Positions 12,300-24,666 of a stretch of DNA of 64,000 bases are shown here, piece by piece. Position 1 is the first letter of the stretch; the number at the start of each line of letters is the position of its first letter. The position numbers were made by a program, and so were the translations under genes. The stretch spans positions 248,001 to 312,000 of the forward strand of contig JAJIZI010000021.1 in NCBI GenBank assembly GCA_021018995.1. The letters are read 5' to 3'. Source of the stretch: Chloranthus sessilifolius. Lineage: Eukaryota > Streptophyta > Magnoliopsida > Chloranthales > Chloranthaceae. Below the pieces are notes generated by a model. It did not search any database. It worked only from the letters and a program-made list of their open reading frames with translations, and was not told where the DNA came from.

Positions 12300-12797
12300 A
12301 CTCCGTGCTCTTAAAATTCGTGACCATCTCGAAGCCAACGTGTGGAGGACCGTGCACGTGTCGTCAGTTCAATAATGGACGGCCTATAAGTTGGAACCAA
12401 CCACCAATCATATCATAATATATATAAATGAAGAAGCAACTAGTTGGACACGGAAACTGAGCTTTTGCGCACGAATTTTGCATGCAAAGGCATAATCTCT
12501 GTGCGCAAGTAGTTTCTCCCTGCTACATTTTTCTTTGTAACCTGAATTATTCTTGTTTCTCTCTCTAAGATATTTTCAACAGAAGAGAGAGAGAGAGAAC
12601 GAAGAAGGGAGAGAGAACAGAGAAAAGAGAGAGAACAGAGGAGAGAGAGAGAGAGAGAGAGGGAGAAAGTTCTGTTTTTTCATCTCTTTGTCTCCTGAAT
12701 TATTGTTTTTTCTCGCTAAGATATTTTCTACAGAAGTGAAGAGAGACAGAGAGAGAACAAAGAAGAGAGAGAGAGAGGGAGAAAGCTCTGTTTTTTT
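12300..12797 (+). promoter_or_regulatory. Probable promoter and 5' leader of the CIPK-like gene
   Basis: ATATATATAAATG at ~12,417-12,429 is a plausible TATA box. GTGCACGTGTCG at ~12,353 contains an ACGTGTC core, as in ABA-response elements. The leader (about 12,450-12,797) is rich in GAGA runs and contains a local duplication: TCTAAGATATTTTCAACAGAAG (12,564) and GCTAAGATATTTTCTACAGAAG (12,715), each followed by a GA-rich run and GGGAGAAAG(T/C)TCTG. Inference from position; expression is not shown. Confidence 0.45.
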
Positions 12798-13255
12798 ATG
12801 TTGAAAGAAGAGATTAGAAAGAAGGGAATGCGATTAGGGAAGTACGAATTGGGACGAACGCTTGGGGAGGGAAATTTCGGAAAAGTGAAGTACGGGAAGA
12901 ATCTCGATTCTGGTCAAGGATTTGCTGTCAAGATCTTAGACAAGAATAGGATTCTAGACCTTAACATCGACGATCAGGTCAGTTAATCAGAGAATCTCGT
13001 TTCGTTTTTTATGTGTCCTCTGATTTTCGAAATTTTGATCTTCTTCTTCGTTTGGATCTTCAAATCTCCATGTGTATTTTAAATTCTGAGGTTTTTTAAT
13101 TTTTATTTTGTTTACGACAGGTTCCATTTCTCTGTTTTCAGCTTTTATACATATTATTTATTATAAAAAAAACATTTTGAATTGTGGCAGGTAAAGAAAG
13201 AGATCGGAACTTTGAGGCTACTGAAGCGCATCCAAACGTGGTTAGATTATATGAG
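12798..13255 (+). pseudogene. CBL-interacting protein kinase (CIPK1-like), two 5' exons only
   Basis: Exon 1 (12,798-12,977) encodes MRLGKYELGRTLGEGNFGKV and on to AVKILDKNRI..., which is the start of a CIPK/SnRK3 kinase domain: the glycine-rich loop GEGNFGKV and the ATP-binding Lys of AVKI. It ends at a GT donor after ...DDQ, the position where CIPK1/CIPK17-type genes have their first intron. Exon 2 (13,191-13,255) reads KKEIGTLRLLK and then, two bases out of phase, HPNVVRLYE; it is 65 bases against 63 in phase, and the base after it makes AT in place of the GT donor. No later kinase exons or NAF/FISL domain appear up to the Copia insertion or beyond it. In an intact relative the product would phosphorylate targets when bound to a CBL calcium sensor. 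I read this as a 3'-truncated pseudogene. Confidence 0.8.
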
Positions 13256-13992
13256 ATAAGAACTAAATTACTATTTTTTATTTGTTTCTGATTAATTATC
13301 TATCTTCCTTTTTTTTCGATTGGGAAACTTCCAAGGCCTTGGTCGTCGGATGCTCGGATCTATCTTTGATTTCCATTTTGGGAATTTTTTTGTATGCATT
13401 TTTTAATGCAGTTTTGGGAATTATTTGCGAGTATGGATCACTTGTAAAGCACGTATCTTCTTTCTAAGTTACGGGCACGTTCGGTTGGGTGTAGTATTTG
13501 GCCCGATATATCCACTTTACAGGTGATATTTTGCTGACTGGATTACCTGTAAAATTTGCAACTAAAATCTTCTTTTTGTGTTTACAACCAAACGAACAAT
13601 GGTTGTAATATTTTTAAACACTTTAGAATATTGGGACATTTGCAATTGACAAAACTAACATTCTACATGAGGCAGACCTTAATCAGGCACCAGTGTATGA
13701 AGTTAGGAATGAAAATTTATCTCTTTTCTTGAGGAGTTTCTTTCTTAACCAAGATGTATTTCTAACAATAGTTGATGCATCTTTATTAACAAAGATGTGC
13801 GCAGTGAGGCAACATAAAAAACTTGAGGCATCTTTGTTAAGAAAGATATGCAGATGAATAAAATAAAAAATTGAGGCATCTAATAGTCAAAACTCCCCAC
13901 CCATGATGTCGTAAGTATATAAACATTACAAAAACCCCCCAAATGACAACATGATGGAAACCTCATTACAACCACAACAATATTATGAGAAA
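13256..13992. other. Unassigned DNA with a MITE-like start
   Basis: No gene seen. GGGCACGTTCGGTTGGGTGT at 13,473 resembles the ends of common plant hAT/Harbinger MITEs, and the inverted phrase ACCAAACGAAC lies at ~13,589. ATCTTTGTTAAGAAAGAT-type phrases recur at 13,750-13,850. The Copia element inserted at 13,992. Confidence 0.4.
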
Positions 13993-14805
13993 TGTTGAAT
14001 AAGGTTTAATCCCAACCACCAGTATCAATCAATTGAGGTGGAAAAATCAATCGATTGAGTTTGTGAAATCAACTACCGGTGTCAATCGATTGAGACTGGA
14101 AAGTCAATCGATTGACTGATGAGCGGATGCAGACCCGCAGGACTGACTGTTGACTGGTGTCAATCGATTGAGGTTGGGATGTCAATCGATTGACTGATAG
14201 ACTGACATAGATCCGAAAGTTTTGAATAAGTGGCTAATTTCGAGAAGTTCACTTTAGCCAAGGTTTCCTAAGTTATTAGGAGACTATTATTAGAAGTATT
14301 TTGAATACTTGCAACTCGTAGGAGATTTGTGAGTTACGTATCCAAAAAGGGCTTGGAGCCTATTGTGAGAAGGTTTTTTTCTCTAGGAAAAGAAAGAGCT
14401 TGGTGAAAGCTTCATGTGAGAAATCTGTGAAAATACTTTGAAAGAAAAAGTATTAAAGAATAGCTTGGGGATTGAAGATTCGATTGAAGCCGTTCTTGTA
14501 TTGGAATCGTGATTATATTCCGGTAGATCTCTTTTCTATTATTTGAAGAACCGCGTCCTTGGCTTAACAATGGATTTGTTGTTGAAGATCGTGTCAGATC
14601 TTGATTGAGTTTGCACTAGAGAGAAGAGTGTGTGTGCTGTAAACATTCAATAAAAATAGTGCATATACTCCCGTGGACGTAGCCCTCGATTGGGTGAACC
14701 ATGCAAATCTTTGTGTTGTGCGTGTGATTATTTTTTGCTTGAATCTTCTTATTTTTCCGCATTCATCGCGATAGGGAGTTCGTAGAGTGGATAGAATTCC
14801 TAACA
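13993..14805 (+). repeat. 5' LTR of the Copia element
   Basis: Starts TGTTGAATAAGG and ends CCTAACA. It contains several TCAATCGATTGA palindromes at 14,027-14,195, spaced by short purine-rich DNA. Confidence 0.95.
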
Positions 14806-17335
14806 AGTGGTATTATAGCCAGGTTTACGCTACAATGGCGATGAAGGTCTCAAATGTATGATTTGAGGTAGAGAAGTTTTCTGGGAAGAATAACTTCGCT
14901 TTGTGGCAAGTCAAGATCACAGATCTCATTGTCCAACAAGGCATTGATGATACCCTACTTGGAAAAGAGATGGGGAAGAAGACAGAGATGTCCGATGAAG
15001 AGTGTAACTCTATTGATAAGAGGGCCGTAAACACTATCCGATTGTGTTTGTCCGATGAAGTTCTGTACAACGTTCTTCACGAGAAGACTACCGGGGATCT
15101 GTGGAAGAAGATGGAATCTCTCTACATGACAAAGTTGTTGTCCAACCGACTCTTTATGAAGAAGCAACTCTACACCCTTCGTATGAAGACTGGTACGCGT
15201 ATTGATGACCATTTAAATTCGTTTAATAAAATAGTTAGTGAACTATTGAGCATTGAGGTGAAACTTGAAGAAGAAGATCTCGCACTTCTCTTGCTAACCT
15301 CATTGTCACCATCTTATGAGCACCTTGTTACCACATTAATTTATGGTAAAGATACTATTACCGTCAAAGAAGTGACTGCTGCACTTCTTTCTGACGAATT
15401 GAGAAAACAGCCCGAATCTAACTCCGAAGGGATCAGTCTCTTAAGCGAAAAGGGTCGAAACTATGATCGCAAAAGAGACAAATTCAGAGGGGATAATAAA
15501 TCAATGAGAGGAAATAGCAGGTCCAAATCTAAGGGTGACAGAAAGGATATTATCTGTTACTTCTGTAAGCAATATGGACATATTCGCAAATATTGCAAGC
15601 AGAGATTGAATAATAATAATGGTGATGAAGGGACTTCGCAACAGGCTAGTATTGCTAAGTCAGATTTCGGTGAAGACCTATTGTGTGCATTGTTAAGCTC
15701 CAGTCAGTTTGATGATAGATGGATCCTAGATTCAGGAGCATCGTATTACATGTGTCCATACAGGAATTGGTTTGACCAGTATAAGGTAGCCAATGGCGGG
15801 ACGATTTTGATGGGGAATGACAGTGTATGTGAAGCAGTGGGTATCGGTTCGATCAAAATCAAGATGTTTGATGGTTGTGTTCGCACTCTTACTGAGGTTA
15901 GGCATGTGTCTGATTTGAAGAAAAATCTGATCTCGTTGGAGGCATTGGATGAGATAGAATGTCGAGTCATTCTAGAATTCGGTAAACTAAAGGTTGTACG
16001 TGGTGCTATAACCGTGATGAAAGGTGAAAAGATGGGGAATCTGTATACTTTAGCAGGCAACACAATCAGCAGCAGTGGTGTTGCGGCTACAAAAGATTAC
16101 AAGGACCTTTTCAGACTTGTGGCACAAAAGGCTTGGTCACATGAGTGAACGTGGGCTGACAGAGCTCATAAAGAATAAGGCGATTTCTGAAATTCAAACT
16201 TGTAAACTGAATTTTTGTGAAGATTGTATCTTTAGAAAACAGAAGAAAGTCAGTTTCTCTACTGGAAAACACACTTCGAAGGGGATGATTGATTACATGC
16301 ATTCAGATGTATGGGGACCGGCTAAAGTCACTTCGGTAGGTGGAGCCAACTACTTTGTGTCATTTATAGATGACCACTCCATGAAAGTTTGGGTGTATCC
16401 GATTAAAAATAAATCAGATGTGTTTCAGAAATTTAGGCAGTGGCAGAGTATGGTTGAAAAGCAGACAGATAGAAAGGTGAAGATTCTCAGATCAGATAAT
16501 GGTGGTGAATACTTGTCATCAGAGTTCAAGGCTTACTATGAAAATCAAGGGATTGTTAGGCACTTAATAGTTCCTGGAAACCCTAAGCAAAATGGTGTAG
16601 CAGAGAGGATGAATAGAACACTATTGGAAAAAGCGCGGTGTATGTTGAACCATTCCGACTTGAGTCATGGGTTTTGGGCAGAGGCAGTGAACACGACATG
16701 TTACTTGGTCAACCGATCTCTTTCAGCAGCATTGAATTCGAAAACTGCAGATGAGGTTTGGTATGGAAGACACGGGAGCTACTCTCACTTGAGGGTGCTA
16801 GGATGTGCGGCTTATGCATTACTTCAGGGAAGTGAACGATCCAAGTTAGATCTAAAATCCAAAAAGTGTCTTGATTGGCTATGATGAAGGAGTCAAGGGT
16901 TATCGTTTATGGGATACACAATCTCACAAAGTGATAGTTGAAAGAGATGTTACTTTCAACGAAGATGAGTTTCCGATGAAAAAGGCGGAAGACAAACCTC
17001 AGTCATCTGGTGAACCTCAGGTACAAGTTGATGTTGAAAGACATAAGCAAGATGAGAAAGATAATGAAGATGGCACAGTTTCTCAAGACTTGCAGTCCCA
17101 GGTACCGGTTCAGACTACCTTGAGAAGATTAGAGAGGATGAAGAAACGTCCTGAAAAGTTTAAGGACATGGTTCCATTAACACTTGCACTTATAAAAGAG
17201 AATGCAGTAAACATGTTGATTAAACCGGCTATACAGAAGAAGTTTGGGCATTGCCTAAACTTGATTAACACTTGTCGAAGTCGTTGACGCCCGTTGGGGC
17301 GGTGACGTGGTTGGGGATGAAACCTTGGTGGAGAT

Positions 17336-18147
17336 TGTTGAATAAGGTTTAATCCCAACCACCGGTATCAATCGATTGAGGTGGAAAAATCAATCGATTG
17401 AGTTTGTGAAGTCAACTACCGGTGTCAATCGATTGAGATTGGAAAGTCAATCGATTGACTTATGAGCGGATGCAGACCCGTAGGACTGACTGTTGACCGG
17501 TGTCAATCGATTGAGGTTGGGATGCCAATCGATTGACTGATGGGCTGACATAGATCCGAAAGTTTTGAATAAATGGCTAATTTCGGGAAGTTCACTTTAG
17601 CCAAGGTTTCCTAAGTATTAGGAGACTATTATTGGAAGTGTTTTGAATACTTGCAACTCTTAGGAGATTTGTGAGTTACGTATCCAAAAAGTGCTTGGAG
17701 CCTATTGTGAGAAGGTTTTTTTCTCTAGGGAAAGAAAGAGCTTAGTGAAAGCTTCATGTGAGAAATCTGTGAGAATACTTTGAGAGAAAAAGTATTGAAG
17801 AATAGCTTGGGGATTGAAGATCCGATTGAAGCCGTTCTTTTGTCGGAATCGTGATTATATTCCGGTAGATCTCTTCTCTATTATTTGAAGGATCGCGTCC
17901 TTGGTTTAACAACGGATTTGTTGTTGAAGATCATGTTAGATCTTAATTGAGTTTGCACTAGAGAGAAGAGTGTGTGTGCTGTAAATATTCAATAAAAATA
18001 GTGCATATACTCCCGTGGACGTAGCCCTCGATTGGGTGAACCACGTAAATCTTTGTGTTGTGCGTGTGATTATTTTTTGCCTGAATCTTCTTATTTTTTC
18101 GCATTCATTGCGATAGGGAGTTCGTAGAGTGGGTAGCATTCCTAACA
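17336..18147 (+). repeat. 3' LTR of the Copia element
   Basis: Same start, end and TCAATCGATTGA array (17,369-17,540) as the 5' LTR; the two are about 94-95% alike by eye. Confidence 0.95.
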
Positions 18148-19436
18148 AGAAATGTAAATGAAACCCACATTAATAGAAAAGAGGTAAGAAACACAAAAAA
18201 AAAATAACAAACAAAACACAAAAAACCCAAAATCAGGGAATTATCAATCTTACCTGCAGAGAAGAAGCCCTTTCTGAGCTTTTAAGACCATCTCCTTCTC
18301 TTTACAACTGAGAAAACCACCATTCTCGATGGCGATTGAAGATCTGGTCCATTTTTTCCATCAGATCTTCAAAGTTCTATATGCCTGCGCCATCGTGTCC
18401 AATCTCAGCAATTACAACCCATCTTCATTAAAATCTTTCACACACCTGACCTGGAACACATGCAAGTTCATCCTACCTCCACTGCAAACCTGGTTCTCCT
18501 TCATATTCTGAACCAAATAGGGTATAGGAGACTGGTTGGAGTGGTTGTATGATGATGAATGACTGTTTCTGCTGCTTAAAAGCCTTTTATTTGCTATAAT
18601 AAAAATGGGTGGGATGGTGTAAAAGTAGCCGTTAATGTCCGTTGGAAATAATTCCTATAAAAAAATTGTGTTACGAGGCAGGAGGCTCGTAAGTCAAAAT
18701 TATTACCTGAAAAAAGAATAATTATTTATACGGACTCAATACGTTGACCCGAACGAGTGGATCCGTAATAAATGCTACCGTTGGAGCCAAAAAAGACATT
18801 GTCCGCGTAAAATATAGTGAATACGCCCAACCTAACGTACCTTAAGTGAACAACATATAAACTCCTGATTTATATGCGTTGTCAGCAATTGCACAAGACG
18901 GAAATGAAACGACGAGGGTAAATTTCGGTAAAAAAACCATAAACAAACGAAAAGTACGGAAGTGGAGGAAGTTAGGAGTACGGGAAGAATATGGGAAGGG
19001 AAAATTTGGCGAAAATATAAAAATTAGATATATCTTAAAATTAAAATACATATTTTCTCAAAAAAAAAAATACATATAGAAATATATTTAATTAAACATA
19101 TTTTCATTTAAAACTTGTTTTATATAATAAAAAAATGTATAAAATGCATTTTAAATGGAAAAAATAACACTTCAAAAGAAAAAATGTTGTTTCTTGTTTT
19201 TGGGGGTTGATAAATCCACCCTTTTTGACTTTTTACTTAACATTAGGAAGAAAATATCTATCAAAGCCATAATTTCTCATATGTTCTTGTCTTTGATTTT
19301 TAGTGTTATAAATGTCAAGGGTCTTGAAATAGGTAGGAATTGGGTCATACATAGCCTACCATGTGTATGTTATCTTTTGATAAGATCAAACCCCAAATCT
19401 TGTCAAAAGTGTATTAGACAAAAAATGATTCTATAA
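18148..19436. other. Unassigned DNA with one small open frame
   Basis: An open frame of 60 codons at 18,329-18,511 (plus; starts MAIEDLVHFFHQIFKVLYAC, ends WFSFIF) has a fair start context (CGATGG) and a hydrophobic C-terminus, but I recognise no family and it may be chance. The rest is AT-rich, with A-runs at 18,190, 19,060 and 19,120. No continuation of the CIPK kinase is seen here. Confidence 0.4.
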
Positions 19437-19899
19437 TGCGGAATTAAACACTTAAAAAGAATCAAGATTGAAATATATAAAAATTATACCTCCAGCCATT
19501 GATGCTTATTCAGTCTTTCTCATTGTTTCTCTCTCTCTCTCTCTCTCTCTCCATCTCTCTCGGTTTTGGCACTTCCAAACTCTACTCACTCTAGTTAGAT
19601 GGTGTAAAACTGAAGGGGCTTGAGTGTGTGAGTTTGGGGATCAAACCAAGGTATTTATAGCCAAAGCTTCCATCAAGCCTTAGTGGCTACATGTCCCACA
19701 ACATAGGTAATTTCCACAACTTCCAACTTTAGATATCATGAGTAGTTTCTACAACTTCCAACTTCATGGGTAGTTGCCACAACTTCTAATATCATGGATA
19801 GTTTCCATAACTACAAAAGTGATGGAGACTAGGAGTGGACTACTTTAAGAGCTCCTTAAATTAAGGGAAGTTGGAGACCTCTTTGAGAAATGGTCTACA
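19437..19899 (-). repeat. LTR of the reverse Copia fragment
   Basis: 463 bp, ends TG/CA on the minus strand, directly downstream of a polypurine tract. A TTCCACAACTTCCAACTT-type phrase repeats three to four times at 19,709-19,815. Confidence 0.8.
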
Positions 19900-21680
19900 T
19901 TCTCCCACTTGGTCCACACTCTAATCTAATGTCTCATCTTAAACCCATCGATAATTTGTATTAAGTAATAAGTACATGAATCATAACGATAAGTCTTCTA
20001 ATGACGAGTATTACCATCCATGTATTACTATATATTTATAACTTATATGGCAACAATTTCTTAATAAATAAACCCTATGTTTATTCTTGGTCCAACACAG
20101 ATGAATTTTTTTAAAATTAAATTAAGGTGCACATCAATATAAGAAAAACATAAGAATAATTAAGAATTTCTATAAAATGACATTGTCAATACAATGAAAA
20201 ATTACATAATGGAATCAAGTCTCATATTTGCTACATGATTCTTGAATTTAAACGGTGGCATGCCCTTTGTCAAAGGATCGGCGATCATTAGCTCAGTGCT
20301 GACGTACTCAATGATCACTTTCTTTTCTTTAACATGTTCCCTTATGGCTAAATACTTAATGTCAATATATTTACTTCGACTTCTATTTTTGTTGTTCTTA
20401 GTCATAAAAACAGCAGCTGAATTATCGCAATACATTCTCAATGGCCTAGAGATAGAATCCATAATTTTAAGTCCGAAAATGAAACTTTTAAGCCATACAC
20501 CATGTGAAGTAGCCTCAAAACAAGAGACAAATTCAGCTTCCATAGTGGAAGTTGCAATCAAAGTCTGCTTTGCACTCCTCCATGATATAGCTCCATCAGC
20601 CATGAAAAAATATGTATCTTGATGTCGATTTGCGTGAATCAATGCAGCCAACAAAATCAGAATTGAGTAGCCAATTACTTTCAAATTGTTTGTCCGTCTA
20701 TACATAAGCATGTAGTCTTTGATTCCTTAAAGGCATCTCATTACTTTCTTTCTAGCTCTCCAGTGGTCTAAACCTGGATCACTCTGATATCGTCCCAACA
20801 TTCCCACAGCAAATGCAATGTCAGGTCTTGTACATACTTGAGCATACATTAGGCTTCCGACAATAGAAGCATACGGAATACTCTTCATTTGTTTCCTTTC
20901 AAGGTTGTTCTTCAGGCATTGGTTCAAATTGAACCTATCACCCTTCACAATGGGGGCTACACTTGGTGAACAATCCTTCATACGAAATCTCTCTAAAACT
21001 TTATTAATATAGGCTTCCTGAGATAGACCTAAGATACCTCGAGATCTATCTCTATAGATCTTAATGCCAATGACATAAGATGCCTCATCCATATCCTTCA
21101 TTTCAAATTTTTTAGAGAGAAAATGTTTCACCTCATGCAGAAAACCCTTATCATTAGCTGCTAGCAAAATGTCATCCATATATAAAACAAGAAAGCAGAC
21201 TCTACTCCCATTGACCTTCTGGTATATACATTGATCCATAATGTTTTCTACAAAAGCGAATGAAGAAATTACATTATGGAATTTTAAATACCATTGGCGG
21301 GATGCTTGTTTTAAACCGTATATGGATTTCTTGAGCTTGCAAACCAATTGCTCACCATCACTAGAGGGAAATCCTTCAGGTTGTTTTATGTTAACCTCCT
21401 CTTCTAGATCTCCATTGAGAAATGCCATTTTCACATCTATTTGTTACAACTCTAAGTCAAAATGGGCTACTAATATCAAAATAACGCGCAAGAAATCTTT
21501 CTTAGATACAGGAGAAAAGGTCTCAGTGTAATCGATTCCTTCTTTCTGAATGAATTCCTTAGCAACGAGTTTTGCCTTGTATCTATCAATGTTGCCCAAT
21601 GAGTCTTTCTTTGTTTTAAAGACTCATTTACATTCAATGATTTTTACACCATTAGGCAACTCAAAATTTGGCCATAGCCT
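19437..21680 (-). mobile_element. Copia retrotransposon fragment with one LTR (reverse)
   Basis: Read on the minus strand: reverse transcriptase (FLNGDLEEEV, PEGFPSSDGEQLVCKL, LYMDDILLA), then RNase H (ISWRSAKQTLIATSTMEAEF, ADPLTKGMPP), then a purine tract (AAGTGGGAGAATG) and an LTR at 19,437-19,899 (TGTAGACC...TTAATTCCGCA), with a TATA-like TATAAATACC read on the minus strand near 19,655 and a (CT)n tract. gag, protease and most of integrase are absent and there is no second LTR. The coding part is broken, with several breaks. The upstream coding edge at ~21,590-21,650 closely matches the one at 63,194-63,270, so the two fragments belong to related families. Confidence 0.9.
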
Positions 21681-22615
21681 TAACATTTAGGGTCTAAACT
21701 CTCAATGACCGTCCTATATGATAGTCAATTATTTATCCCATGTGATACACACCCCAAAAAGTGATTAAAAATCACACTTTAGCATTATGGGTGCCACATG
21801 ATTTCGGATTACTTTTTTGGAATGTGTGTTATGTGAAATAAAAAAATTAAGCCTCTTATGATACACAATTGATCTAAGGATTCATTGTATAAAAGATTAA
21901 AATGATAATCGAAATGGTCTATTTGCATCCAACGAATTTTGAAGGGTACTGTAATTAGACTTCAATTAAGAGTCTAATCAAGTTTTATTGGGATAAAGAG
22001 GTAATTAGACTTCAATTAGGAGTCTAATCAATTTTTATTAGGATAAAGAAGTAATCGAGAGGAGAAAATATAGGTGCTCAAGAGTCGAGCATTTTAGTTT
22101 CTAGGCTAGTTAGGAGCAATTTAGTCCTAATACTCGTGATTTGTGCCAATCAAAGTAAACGTGACCACAATCATAAGCCTACTTATAAGAACCAAAAATC
22201 TTAATCTAGAGAGAATAAATCTAACACCATCCAATAGATTGTTACTCTGTTAGAGGTTGCAAATTTGATCTAATGGCATTAGATCAAGTTTAATTTTATC
22301 TGATTTGATACCTGGTACTTATAACAGATTATATATTAAAATACTTTTATTAAGATTCCAACACCTGATTTTTTGAATTTGTAAGCAGGGTCAAACCCAA
22401 AAGTCACATAGCAGTTGACCCACAGTTACGTGTTCAAGGTGAGTGTTTAGTTTATGATGAAGAGAGGAATTCTGCACACATGCTATCATCCTTCTATTAG
22501 CTGTAATAACTCATATTAAACTATACTTATATTATGAGTTAGAGGCATTTTAGGTATGAAAAATTGACAGAAACTATTTTACTTTTATATGGTAGTAAGA
22601 TAAGCTATAACGTTC
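21681..22615. other. Unassigned DNA with an inverted copy of Helitron-related sequence
   Basis: No gene seen. Segment 21,955-22,140 is the inverted relative of 32,385-32,565 in the short Helitron: GAGTCTAATCAATTTTTATT (rc of AATAAAAATTGATTAGACTC) twice, and CTAGGCTAGTTAGG against CTGACTAGCCTAG. An internal direct duplication AATTAGACTTCAATTA(A/G)GAGTC occurs in both places. Confidence 0.55.
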
Positions 22616-22617
22616 AA

Positions 22618-22795
22618 GGATGCAAATTTCGGTTTCGGTGGAGACCGAAATTGAAATTTTGAATTGAAATTTCCGCTGAAAACTTCAACACTAAACAAAA
22701 ATCCTGATAATTTGAGTTAACGTTTCGGTCTTGGTGGGGACTGAAACCAAAATATTTCAGCCAAAATTTGGACACTTTGGCCGCAATTATGAACC
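22618..22795. repeat. Dispersed 'CGGTTTCGGTGGGGACCGAAA' repeat
   Basis: TTTCGGTTTCGGTGGAGACC and TTTCGGTCTTGGTGGGGACT, each followed by GAAA(T/C)... inverted arms, form a degenerate foldback. A relative is at ~48,365-48,490. Probably a hAT-type MITE family; target duplication not resolved. Confidence 0.5.
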
Positions 22796-23299
22796 TTGAT
22801 TACGTTTCTTGCTTGTAATCTACAAATCTATTTTTAGTTATCAATTAATTACCATAAGGGTAAGTTTATTAACACCCGCAGAATCTTGGAGGGCACCAAT
22901 GTCAAAAATCATTGACTGCTTGAATCGGACGATGGAGATCGTTCTTCGCCCAAATCTTTCACACAAGATATCTTGAGATCATGGAATTACCATCAAACGA
23001 TTAGTTTTCTACTCCACGTGGTAAAAATCCGAAAACATGATCAAATGATCACGTGGCATACATCATGTCAAACTTGATTTTTAGATCGGGTATCGATCCA
23101 TGGAGAACCGATACGTATCGGCCGATGCTAATTCAACGCGCTAACTTTAAAAAAAAAAGGAAAAAAAAAATATTTCCAGCTCAAACCAATACCGAGTTTG
23201 AGGACTGCTACGTATCAGTATTGGCCAATTTTTTATTCCTTGGATGTATGGATTGCTTTAATGCCCATAATGGGTGGCCACCCATTTTAGTCTAACAGA

Positions 23300-23336
<37 letters not shown>

Positions 23337-23697
23337 GGGAGCCAGTTAGGTCCTCCAATAGAGGACGGTGACCGTCCTCCAAGATATACATGGAGCTCCA
23401 TGTAGCACCCAAAATACTGTTTGGATGTCACGTAGAGCATAGGAGGACGATTTAGATTAATATTTAAAAATAAAAAATTGAAAAAAAACTTTTTAAACCC
23501 ACGAGTCAAAGTTTGACGGGTTTCATTGGCCCACATTTCACAGTTCAAAAAATACACGGTAGAGATGAGTTTTCAATTATTATTTTTTACAAAGATAATC
23601 TAAGCAATGCACCTGAGCTCCACATGGCATTAAAATAATATTTTGGGTGCTATGTGGAGCTCCACGTGGAAGCTTGGAGGATGATGACACCTTTTCC
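23337..23697. mobile_element. 361-bp MITE between (TA)n tracts
   Basis: Inverted ends: GGACGG...CCATGTAGCACCCAAAATA at the left and TATTTTGGGTGCTATGTGGAGCTCC at the right, plus ...TCCTCCAA / TTGGAGGA nearer the tips. TATATATATA lies immediately on both sides (23,326-23,336 and 23,698-23,708). No coding content. Confidence 0.75.
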
Positions 23698-24019
23698 ATA
23701 TATATATAGGCTCAGGGATATACGCACGGACGTAAAGATATCTCTACGCCAATTGATATGCGGCGCGACACGTAGCGTCCATTTTGTGAAGTGATGGGTG
23801 GTATGGGAACCACTTTACAAACTAGAGTTACGATTTTAAAATATTTTAATACCCTTCTAGCCGTCATTCTTGACTTTTTTAAATTTTCTTTATTTTCTCT
23901 TTCTTCTCCAATTTTTTTAATACCCTTCTAGCCGTCATTCTTGACTTTTTTAAAGTCTCTTTTTTTCTCTATTTTTTCAAAAAAGTGTCAGACTTACTTT
24001 TTCATACATATTTTGTACA

Positions 24020-24420
24020 AAAAATGTGGCGCCCGATAGCGAAGCGCAAATACTTCGGAAGCGAAGCGCCGACGCTCCTAAAATGAAGCGTCGGTGCTCC
24101 TAAACGAGGCGCCGACACTTTGTTTTGAGGCGCCGACGCTTCTAAAAAAATAAAATACAATAAAATACAAATTATCGAAGCGTCAGTGCTTTGTTTTGGG
24201 GCGCTGGCGCTTCATAAAAAATAAAAATAAAAATAAAAAAAATTTAAATTTTTTTTAATTTTTTTTAAAAAAAAATCGAGGTGTCGACACCCCTAAACGA
24301 AGTGCCGACGCTTCATTTTGGGGTGCTGACACTTCCATAAAAAAATAAAAATAAAAATTCGAAGCGCCGGTGACCCTAGGCGTCGACTCTTCTCTGCAGA
24401 GGTGCTAATGCTTTGCTACC
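24020..24420. repeat. CG-rich ~22-bp dyad satellite in MITE copy 1
   Basis: Imperfect units such as GAAGCGCCGACGCTCCTAAAA and GAGGCGCCGACACTTTGTTTT alternate in orientation; A/T-runs break the array at 24,150-24,280. The CG content is far above that of the surrounding DNA. Confidence 0.85.
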
Positions 24421-24594
24421 TATGACAGCCAGGATTTTTGCACCCAAAAACCCGTGCCATCAGGATCATAAACCTTGATGATTCCCAGAACAAACTATAG
24501 AGTGTCTGCTCGTCTAGCGGAAATCAGAGCAGATACAAACTAAAGTGGCAGATCGAGTCATCATATAAGGCTCTAAAAAGAAAGAAAGAAACAA

Positions 24595-24600
<6 letters not shown>

Positions 24601-24664
<64 letters not shown>
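24601..24664. repeat. (AT)n microsatellite inside the reverse LTR
   Basis: About 32 AT units. Confidence 0.95.

Positions 24665-24666
<2 letters not shown>

Larger units (their letters stand above)
13993..18147 (+). mobile_element. Copia LTR retrotransposon with both LTRs and target duplication
   Basis: LTRs at 13,993-14,805 and 17,336-18,147 (TGTTGAATAAGG...CCTAACA) and a perfect 5-bp target duplication AGAAA on both sides (13,988-13,992; 18,148-18,152). A primer-binding site close to the initiator-Met tRNA type (TGGTATTATAGCC) follows the 5' LTR at 14,808. Parts recognised in Copia order: gag with a CCHC zinc knuckle (CYFCKQYGHIRKYC), aspartic protease (WILDSGAS), GAG-pre-integrase (LWHKRLGHMSERGL) and integrase core (DVWGPAK, SDNGGEY). 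I saw no reverse transcriptase or RNase H, and the total length of ~4.15 kb is short for the family. The element is broken, with at least a few breaks. By eye the LTRs differ at about 45 of ~812 sites, nearly all transitions, which suggests an insertion a few million years ago. Confidence 0.93.

Noticed and set aside
14594-14806. Open frame on the minus strand, repeated at 17,936-18,148
   Set aside because: It is the antisense of the Copia LTR ends, present in both LTRs because they are copies.
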